Of a stretch of 64,000 bases of DNA, positions 42,304 through 64,000 are shown one piece after another. The notes under the pieces are model-generated. The model had not been told where the DNA came from. It saw only the letters and a program-made list of their open reading frames with translations, and searched no databases. Source of the DNA: Symbiodinium natans (Eukaryota > Sar > Dinophyceae > Suessiales > Symbiodiniaceae); NCBI GenBank assembly GCA_905221605.1, contig CAJNDS010002236.1:426086-490085 (forward strand), read 5' to 3'. The stretch's first letter is position 1, and every line of letters begins with the position of its first letter. A program made the translations under genes and the position numbers.

Positions 42304-44512
42304 AAGCAAGCAGATCCTGCAGTCCCTCCAGTTTATGAGGGGTTGGGCCAAGAGGGGCGAGACCCTCCACGAAAGGCACCGCTTCGGCAGATGCCAGGTA
42401 ACAGATGCAAGAAACCGCAAACCCATTGCACATTCACTCTTCACTCTCATCTTCTTTGCGAGCCAAACTTCTCACATACGTGGCCCAGGCGGGCCTCTGC
42501 ACCCAAACTTAGACAAGCTCCGCAGATTTCTGCGCGCACTTCCAACCGCGCATCCGTTGCCGAAAGTTGGGCACGGATCTTCAAAAGGGTGGGGTTGTGA
42601 GAAGAGCTCCCAGCATCACCTGAAAGTACAGTGATTGAGGGAGGAGGAGGAAGCCTGCGGAAGCCTGTGACAGGTTCTCTTCATGGTCGCAGACTTCGTC
42701 GGAGCCAGCATCGTCACCAACAGCTTCAATCCCATCGTGGTCCTTCAGCCTGCTTCATTGATACAGGTTTCACGCTTGCGTTTGGCAGCGAAGCAGTAGC
42801 AGTAGCACAGACAGCGAGCGAGATCTGAAAAAACAACGTGGCGAGCAAGGTTACGGCTCTCTGCGCAAGCGGTTTGCCAAGGTTGCAACATGCACAACGT
42901 GTTGTTGGCGGGCCATGCTGGTGAGCAGTGTTTCTTTCTTTTCACACATTGCCCTTTGGTTTCCATATTGTTCTTATTGGTTGGAATGGTTGCACCCTTT
43001 TGTCCATATATTCTCAAACGCACTCTGCAGTAGTCAGAGAGTTGGTCCGTAGCATTGGGGACATGGCGGAGTTCGGGTGTGAATTCTACATGTGGGACCC
43101 CTGTCGGTGTTGGTGTGGCCCGCAGGCTATTGCAGCATTGCTCTGCAGTTTGGAGTAGAAATCGCATTTGTGAGTCAGTTCCGTCTGGAGTTTGCAAGTT
43201 TGCCACTGCTCCACAGCAGCGAAACGGCTGTTCTGTCAGCGTAGGCATGGGCTTGTGTTCAGTGGGACCCCCTGCGGAAAATCATTCAAGACTTGCAAAC
43301 TCTTCTCTTGGCTTGGTGGATGTTGTGAACTCAAAAATGCACGGTGTGGCTGACCAATGTCACCCTAACAGCGCGTCGAGAATGGGTGCAATCATGCAAG
43401 CGTCGAATTTTTGTTGTCTGCTCTCGGACTTGAATGGCGACTCAGAAGCTTCGACAACATGCGACGATAGTTCTGTATGTTCGGTCGCATCTGTCCAACC
43501 TTGCAAGGACCATCAGTGTTGTGAAATTCGACGCCTCCCCAGTGGCAGTGTGAAATCACTGTCCGCTTGCGCACTGCCCGCCAAGCTGGAGCACACTACG
43601 CACGTCAGGACGACGCTGTGATAAAGATCGCAGTTCACGTTCAAGGATCTCTACGTTGAGAAGCCAAGTCCACACGGCCTTGATGGCTGCGACCCTCGCA
43701 GCTTCTTTGTGGGTGAATCCTTCAATTCAGCTCGGTGCCATGTCCATGCTCACAGTCAAAGTGAGACAGGTCTTCTCCCTCCGAACTTCACAAGCTTGTG
43801 AGCTGCGCTGCAAAGGCTCCAAGAGAAACTCGCTTTTGAACGTTCCAAAAGGCCGAGGCCATCTGAGTTTGGCCAGGCCTGTTCTCTGTTTCCCAGCCTA
43901 CTCATAAGTCATCGGGCATCCTGTGGGCATCCATGCAAACAGCACGCGCTGGGCCGATGCTTTCAAGGGCTTGAAACGAATTTGGTGACGTTTCGCGATG
44001 TTGGGTTTTGGCTTGCGGGCAAACATGGTTGCGACGCTTCCTGAAGCTCACAATTAGTCAGGAACGCTGTCGTGGTTTTTCCCGAAGCTGTATTCCATTG
44101 AGGTCGCGCCTTTGCCGGGGGGGGAGGGGGGGGCACACTTAATTCAACTTCCAGCAGAGCTCCGAAACGATTTGAGCATTGCGCTTGGCATTGAAGCGAG
44201 GCCACCATCCATTATATCACTACTGACAGTAGGCACCATCGCTTACTGGGACGGGAAAACACATCAGAACCTGTTCTGTGAGTTCCAAAGTATGTTGCAG
44301 TCTTGGCTCCGAGTGTTTCACGAAGATTCCATTGTTCCAAGTTAGCCGAAGTTATCCTTGGTAAAGGCTTTGGCGAAAGCCTTTGCAGACCTAAGCGCAC
44401 CGCAGCTTTTGCCACTGCAGAGCCGTGCCGTAGCTTGTTTCAGATCAGACTTGTGTGGCGAGCTCTCTCGTGCCGTCCCGCATATGTCCGCGTCAGGCGT
44501 TGCAGGCGACGC

Positions 44513-44543
<31 letters not shown>

Positions 44544-44590
44544 ACCGGAGACGTGCTGCTTCTGAAAGCTAAGGATTTCGCTAAGATCCC

Positions 44591-57808
<13,218 letters not shown>

Positions 57809-57942
57809 AAGATCACGGAGTAACTAGTATGTATAGCTACAAACAGCATGTTGAGCACGCTGTTTGTAGCGACATCTGTGCATGCAGAAGCCGCGAGCCT
57901 ACATCCAAATGCACGAGCTGAGGCCTCAAGACGTGGCAGACC

Positions 57943-58518
57943 ATGCGCAGCCTGCGGGCGGGAATGCTGCGCTTCGGCCCAGCCCACCAGGATGCCGTGA
58001 TTCTCAAAGCCACCGAAGACTTCACTGATTTCGTGCTTCATCAGCTAGACCACCGTGAGCTCCATTGTGAGGGCATGAAGCATCTTTGTGTTCTGGCAAC
58101 TGCCAACCGAAATCTACCCCACAGCTTGGCAAAGAGCCGTGTGGGCAAGGCATGGCTGTTGGCCGTGCTGGACTTGGTGGATGTCAAACACGACAAGCAC
58201 CCATGCACTCCCGAAGACCTGGAGCGTGCCATAGGAAGCCTGGCCCAGATGCCCAAGGAGGATGCCAGCAGGCTGATCCAGAGCGTGGCCAGGGTCTGTG
58301 CAGAGTGTGCTGCGGGAAGGCAAATCAAGATGTTCAAGGCTGATTCCAAGAGGCTCATCGCCAAGATCTGCACAGAGCAGGTTGCAGAGAACGTTGCCGA
58401 GCACATTGCAGAGCAATTCGCACAGCGCGTGAGATGCCAAACTGCAGAGCTGGAGGGCAGGGCATACAGGGCGCCTCCGGACGAGCACAACAAGGCCCCT
58501 GCAAAGACTTCTGCTTAA
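57943..58518 (+). CDS. Hypothetical helical protein, 191 residues
   Basis: The ATG at 57943 follows an in-frame stop about 25 bases upstream; the stop codon is TAA at 58516. The sequence is protein-like and helical (HEGMKHLCVLATANRN-like text, PEDLERAIGSLAQMPKEDAS, EQVAENVAEHIAEQFAQRV). No domain is recognised. It begins 135 bases after the stop of the mosaic receptor gene, on the same strand. It could be a separate gene or an alternative last exon. Confidence 0.5.
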   Translation: MRSLRAGMLRFGPAHQDAVILKATEDFTDFVLHQLDHRELHCEGMKHLCVLATANRNLPHSLAKSRVGKAWLLAVLDLVDVKHDKHPCTPEDLERAIGSLAQMPKEDASRLIQSVARVCAECAAGRQIKMFKADSKRLIAKICTEQVAENVAEHIAEQFAQRVRCQTAELEGRAYRAPPDEHNKAPAKTSA

Positions 58519-61500
58519 GCCAAGCACCTCCAACATCGGCCCGGAAGTAGCCTCCGGAATAGGCTGTAAAGGTTTGGTGGGCAGCTCCCGCGGAGTTCCC
58601 GCAGGCGACCTGGGCTATTGATCTCCGGCAGCTGCTGGTCTCCGAGTGGGACGCTGCGGCAGAGGACCATTCTGCAACATTCTGCAAAACTAGGGTGGAA
58701 GTTGGATGGAGCCTGTATAGTCATTTAGTCAAATTTAGTCCAAAATTTAGTTTTGAAGAGGAGGAGAATGGAGCGAATCTCCAAGAGGTCGGGGGACTCG
58801 GTGCCTGCATGTGCGTTTTGGACGCTCTCTGGGCGCTGTTTTGGGCACATGTCTGAACTCTGGACTCTTGGACTGCAGCTCCGTGGCTCTTGCAGGGCAC
58901 CGCCATACGCACCTCCACGGCCCAAGGCCCGTGTGCTCCAAAGGGACCGCAAGGAGTTTGCACAGAGTTCCTTTGTAGCGCTGCCCAATGCCAGGGCTGG
59001 AGACGGTGGACTTGTCGGAGGGAAAGGCGGGCAGACGCATCTTCGGGTTTTCAGCGGCTTTGCACAAAGGCTCTGTGGACCAGCATGGTCCGCGCAGTAG
59101 GCAGTTCGACGTCTTCTTCGTACCGTTCCAATGACTGTTCGAATGATCTCCAGCATGAATTGAAACCAGAAACCCTTAAGAGAGGACCGCCCCGGGAGAA
59201 CCTGTGGTTCAGGTGGATTTGATGGTTGCCGGTTTCGAGCTTCTGTTGGTCCTACCACTTTAACTTGAGCGGCGCTGTTAACGGTTATGGCCGGCTTTCA
59301 GGCCCTTCAGTAGACCAATCAAGGGAACCCCAAAGCCAACTCCTCATGGCAGATGCCAAGCTTGCTTGTTTTCCGACCAGAATGAAATCCAGCTCGGGTG
59401 TGGGGCTAGTTTAATTCTGGTCCTTGGGGCTTAGGGCTTAGGGCTTGTTGGGAGGGACCAGTCCCAGGCTCACTAGCTTGCTGTGTACCATCCGGACGCC
59501 TTGCACAGCCTCCATCAGATTCAGCTCACCCTCGGCAACTGAAAGGGCCACTACCCAAATTGCCTCCCGCACCTCCATGAAGTAGGGTGCCGTGCAGTAG
59601 CATTTCTCGCTCGATCAAGGGAACACAGGTTGGCCTGCGCAGGTATCAACTATAACTCAGTTTGCTCACCATTCACATCCTCCACCAACGGCTCTTCATC
59701 ATGAAAAGAATCGGATCGTCCTCTGCCATTCAACCCCCTTCTCCTGCTGGTCATCAGCCAATCGCCTCCATCAGCAAGACCTTGATCTCATTTCTTCATT
59801 TCCTTCTCTGAAGTGACAACCCCTTAACAACGGATCGAGACCAGGAAGCTCAAACATCCCTTGTAAATGTCTGAGAGCATTTGATTAGTAGGCTGCGGAT
59901 TCGAGTGATGTGCACTTGAGAAGCTACCTGGGCCATGCGTTGCTGTAAGTTGGCACAGCTTTCTTCTTCACGCAAGTGACTGGCACGACTCTGCGGACTG
60001 CCAGGATCCTTACACCTATCTACAGCCCCGATGACCCCAAAAGCCGCAGCCTTTGAGAGGGGTGTCCGGCCTTGGCAGGAAGAGGAGGAGCAATGTATGG
60101 ACACTGCAGCCCAGGCCCCTTCGGCTGCGCGGAGTTTCTGGGTGTTGTGTCAAGCTCTCATGTCGAATGCGTTCATTTTTTAATTTGCCGTGCTTGGCCA
60201 AGGCGTTGCATCAGAACATGAGCGATCTTCTGGCTACCCAGACAGACGAGGCCGGAATTGTGCAGAAGAGTTGAAGCAAGCCTTGCGCAGCCTTTGGGAC
60301 GCGGCTTTACTTTGCGGTTCTTGTCGCTGGCCTTCGTCGGTTGCCCTCACTCAGAGGGTTCGCCGTGCCCCCCCCCCCCCCCCCCCCCCTCCTGGTTGAT
60401 GCGCGCATGCCAAGGTTTGTGGATCCGGCCCTCTAGGCAGTTGCCGCCTTTTGCCCCACATACAGCAACCCAAAACAGGGCTCGACTCTCCGGTCACTTC
60501 CAGGGCGTTGCCCTGGACATTTGCGTTCCACGGATGGGGTCAGCAGGCCCTGTGCCAGAAGCGATCTGCGGACATCTTCGGAACTTGAACACGCCAACCT
60601 CTAACCCTTGAACCCCCATAGACCTAACCCCGTAAACCCCAAACCACCAAACCCATCCCAAACCCCTTTGGGCTTCCATATCCTCCGGGCTTCTTGCAGG
60701 ATGATTTGCAGGACGGCCTGCAGGATGACGCGTCCGAGAGCTCTCAGAAAAAAATTCGTTCCATCTGACCGGCGCCGGGCCCCCAGCCGGGGCCGCATCG
60801 CTTGGTAGTTCGTAGGGAAGGAAGGAGGGGGTAAGAACCTCAGACTCAGAATCATGCAAGGAATACGCTCTCCCCACGCCTCCGAGCGCCCTCTGTGAAA
60901 CTCAACAACTCTTGACGGAGGATGGGCCGAAGCGGCTCCACCAGCCCCTTGGCCAACCGCACTCCCCCGCCGGCGTGTGCTCAGAGAGCAGAGATGGAGC
61001 AGTCCAAGCCCTAGTTTCTGCCAGTTGCGCTTGGGATAAGGAAGGTTCAAGCGAAGCCCACTTCACAAAAAGGGGTTGGGCTCACTGCCATGGCGGTCTA
61101 TGTGGGCGCGGGAAGGGATTCCGTTCTGCCCTTCGAGTTGGGGATTGCCCTCGACTCGTGCCAAGGAGGTGGATGCATGATTCGACATGATGCGCGTCGA
61201 GCTAAAGACGCTTGGCTAACTCAGAGAGTCGGGTGCGCTGTGCCGCGAACATCCGCGAACCCGTTGGATGACGCTCTTGTTTCGAAGCCATCGCAAAGGC
61301 GATAATTGGGCGATTATTGGCTGTGTAGGGGTGGAGGGCCAGATTTGTTAAAAAAGACAGCTCCGAGACGTTTCCGCGACGCGTCATGAAGAGCCTCAAG
61401 GTTTGCAAGCAGGTTCTGATAATTTCCATGCAGCCAAGGGTCTTTATCCAAAGCGGATGAGGCCGGAAGAGCTGCCCATATTTGCAACCTCCGGCCCCCA

Positions 61501-62330
61501 AGTCCCTGTGAGACGTCCGCGTCCCCCCCCCCCCCCCCACCTCTTTGAAAGCACCTTTCAGAAGCCGTGCATCGTTGGGTGTCAACGTTTGGGGTCAGTC
61601 TGGGGCAGGGTTTCAGACCTTTTCGTCTCAGTTTGTTCGGGGATGGTTAGTGGCAACTGTGCACTGCACATCAGTCCAGGTCTGACATACGTCAAGAGGC
61701 AAGAGTTGTTTGCGGGCCTTTGATGGTAGGTTCATGTGTAGGTACATTGTTGTGGCACAGTGCATAAGACTCCGCAGGCCTGCTCCCACTTCTTCCCGCG
61801 TTTTATGAGTGAAGACTATACGCGGGGTTCGCATACTCTTCACATAGCATCATCGTGAGAGCTTGCTGCTAACGAACGGTGCACGGCAGCTCTGTTTCTC
61901 CATCTTGACGTGGCTTGCGTGAACACAGTGCTTGCCACCTGAGCTCCCGGCACTGCGAAGCCGGCTGAGCCTCTCACTTTCGTCAAGCTCTCAACATGAT
62001 GATTCTGCCTTGGGGCGCCCTACATCTAAGTCCATGTCAGAATAGGAGCCCCCAAAGCAGACCCTGCCGTAGTTGCTAGAGAGCTCAGAAGGTGCAACGA
62101 ACATGTTGCATGCCAGTGCCGGGACGCAGTCCCTTCTGGAAGCCACAAAGCTTGGCCCCCTTTCAAGATGAGGTTCCCACCTGCCTGGCCGCATGGCCGC
62201 AGCCCGGAACCGCCAAAGCCATTTGAAGGGCCGTCTGGGACGCAAGTGTTTCAAATCGTCTCCTCTGCCCGGCTGAAGTCCCCCAACATCGTCACATTTG
62301 CGGAGCTGCGATGTGGCCAAAATCTTGGAA
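58519..62330. other. No gene recognised
   Basis: Only weak frames are present. A short GGGCTTA run lies at 59426-59447. C-runs of about 22 and 18 bases lie at 60368-60389 and 61524-61541. On the minus strand at 60024-60075 the text GRTPLSKAAAFG resembles the start of a Symbiodinium-type ankyrin exon, ending at a GT, but no second repeat was found nearby. CCCCTAAACC-like degenerate text lies at 60600-60660. Confidence 0.4.
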
Positions 62331-62331
62331 G

Positions 62332-63024
62332 CTGCCAATCTTGAGTGGCAATGTTGTTCTTTGGAGCTTTTACTTCGCCAGCTTGTCTGCAAATGGGGCG
62401 GTCCTGCAACGCACACAAAATGCAGCAATTCCCCGTTGCCTTTTAGGACCTGGGAAGTGTGGCGAAGAATCTGAGTTCGCAGGTTGGGCTCTGGCTTCTG
62501 TAGTTTGGTTCCAGGCGCTGGCATGTTTCCGTCGGGATGCTATTAGCCAGGCTGTCTTCGCATCGTTTGAGGCAATCCGAGGTCAGAGCCCAACTCACAA
62601 AAGCCAACGCCTCCGCGGCTAAAGTGCTGCTTCGCGGTTGGAAGAGCTCTATCGTACCCTGGAGCCTGGGCCTAGATCATGCATCGTGGACTTGCAACTC
62701 ATGTTCTTTGGAAAGCTCGCTCTTGCCGGCCGGGTGTAGCTGTCTGCCAACGAAGCTGTCCTTCAACGTGGGACAAGGATGCAGACAATAGAGGCAGCAA
62801 CTCCCCGTTGCCTTTTGGGGCCCGGGGAAGTGCAGCGACGAATCTGAATTTGCAGCCGGATTTGGCCTCTGGCCTTTGCGGCCCAATTTCCTTCACTTGC
62901 AGGCCTGTGTAGTTTTGGTTCCAGGTGCAAGAATCCGTTGGGATATGTTAACCAGGGGTGTTCCAGCATCGGTTGAGGTGTGTTCCGAGGTCCGAGCCCG
63001 AGTCCAAAAGCCAACGCCTCGTTC
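62332..63024 (+). repeat. Diverged direct duplication of about 300 bp
   Basis: Copy 1 (about 62332-62620) and copy 2 (about 62690-63024) share AACTCCCCGTTGCCTTTT, GAATCTGA, GTAGTTTTGGTTCCAGG and CAAAAGCCAACGCCTC in the same order. They have many substitutions and small gaps, and no persistent reading frame. Confidence 0.75.
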
Positions 63025-64000
63025 TGGATGCTCAAATATGCATCCAGGCGATCCCCGCTGAGTTCCGGAAGAACCTAGCCTCCAAAATGAGACTGAGATG
63101 TCGTTGAAGCGTCCAGTCGCTGATACCGCCCTGGAAGGAGTAGACTCACCAGCCGGTGTAGATCTGTCAGGCTGCAAGATTGATAAGCTCGGCAAGGTGA
63201 CCTTTCTTTCTTGCTTTAGCCGCTTTAGTCACTTCTGCCTCTCGGCTCGACATGCCTCCCACATCCCCCCACGATAGATTGACAAGGGCTGGGCACATTC
63301 CAGATCCCACACATCCCTGCAGTCATTCTCCGCCCGATGTTGTAGGCAAAGCCCGAAGAGAGCGCGGCAACATGCGGCGACATGGGGGTCATTGAGCTTG
63401 ATTCACCTCTGTGAGCTACAACCCAACTAGCAGAGCCAGCGCTTTCACCTGCAAGAGATGCCTCTGCTGCGACGTTTGGGATTCAGCTGGCAGAAGCGTG
63501 TGCAACCTGTCCGAGCCTGAGAGCTTGAGGTTGCTGCGACAAGGAACCTAAACAATGTCTACAGAATCGGGATTCATAATGAATAACTAGATGAACAAAT
63601 CAATAAACAGATAAATATCAATATATATATATATGATACATATGTAGTAACCACCCCAAAGAATCAACCTACCTAGATTTTGGGTGGGTTTGCATAATAC
63701 ATATGTTGTACACAAGCATGGGATTTTCTGGTTCATGCGCTGCTTGGTGTGCTGGGTTGCCATCATGGAGCTCTCGTTAGTATACATCCTTTCTTCAAGT
63801 TCCTTACCCCCGTGTGGGGGCTGTTGCCCCCAGCCGGCTACGCCCCAGTCAACCGGTTCTGCTAGGGTGCACAGCTCCCCTGTAGGCCTCGCCTTTTTTT
63901 TCCATCCGGAGCTCGTTGAGTTTGTGGGTTGCATGTTCTTCGCGACATATAGAAAAGTCATAGTAAGTTGTTGTACGGCTTCGGCGATGACAAGGCTTAG
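63025..64000. other. No gene recognised
   Basis: A short AT microsatellite lies at 63610-63640. Nothing else was identified. Confidence 0.4.

Larger units (their letters stand above)
40447..44590. other. Gene-poor stretch with satellites and microsatellites
   Basis: No gene is recognised. The longest frames (43055-43621 plus, Ser/Cys-rich; 42745-43248 minus) lack domains. The named repeats are listed separately. A (GT)n run lies at about 44518-44542, just upstream of the mosaic receptor gene. Confidence 0.4.

Noticed and set aside
60024-60075. Ankyrin-like exon on the minus strand
   Set aside because: Only one 12-residue match (GRTPLSKAAAFG) and no neighbouring repeats, so it was not called as a gene.

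Overview
The window looks like nuclear DNA of a dinoflagellate, most likely a Symbiodiniaceae-type alga. The clues are: dozens of interstitial (TTTAGGG)n / (CCCTAAA)n arrays; genes broken into short exons whose reading frames join across introns with GT, GC and possibly GA donors; blocks of genes all on one strand; a copia-type retroelement; and a ubiquitin-like plus ankyrin protein, a combination common in these algae. No bacterial-type operon, ribosome binding site, tRNA, rRNA, CRISPR or dinoflagellate spliced-leader sequence was recognised. All exon joins were made by eye from conserved motifs and need RNA evidence.

Layout. (1) 0.4-17.4 kb, minus strand: a TPR plus partial ABC-ATPase plus two-membrane-helix protein; a kinesin motor gene in at least eleven exons spread over 7.4 kb, with an intronless multi-pass membrane protein gene inside one of its introns; and a ubiquitin-like/ankyrin-repeat gene whose first intron holds a 5'-truncated copia reverse transcriptase/RNase H fragment bordered by telomere-like repeats. 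(2) 17.4-23.3 kb: mostly repeats, including a roughly 393 bp three-part higher-order tandem repeat and a 9 bp TTTTGAGGG array. (3) 23.3-35.2 kb, plus strand: three diverged copies of an ILEI/FAM3-like domain gene, two copies of a short cysteine-containing PAN/Apple-like module, and an armadillo/HEAT-type repeat protein. (4) 38.4-40 kb, minus strand: a decayed retroelement-type ORF. (5) 40-44.5 kb: satellite-like and microsatellite DNA. (6) 44.6-57.8 kb, plus strand: one very large mosaic surface-receptor-like gene. It encodes a signal peptide, alternating MAM and MAM-like domains (amplified by a nearly perfect 1,071 bp tandem repeat), RCC1 repeats, an SRCR domain, Kelch repeats, cysteine-rich GCC2/GCC3-like modules and a C-terminal multi-pass membrane region. 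A 191-residue hypothetical ORF follows. (7) 58.5-64 kb: no gene recognised; one diverged direct duplication.

The most notable points are the mosaic receptor and its recent internal triplication, the retroelement lodged in (and in frame with) the ankyrin gene, genes nested in or abutting an incomplete kinesin motor, and telomere-like repeats that run right up to splice acceptors.
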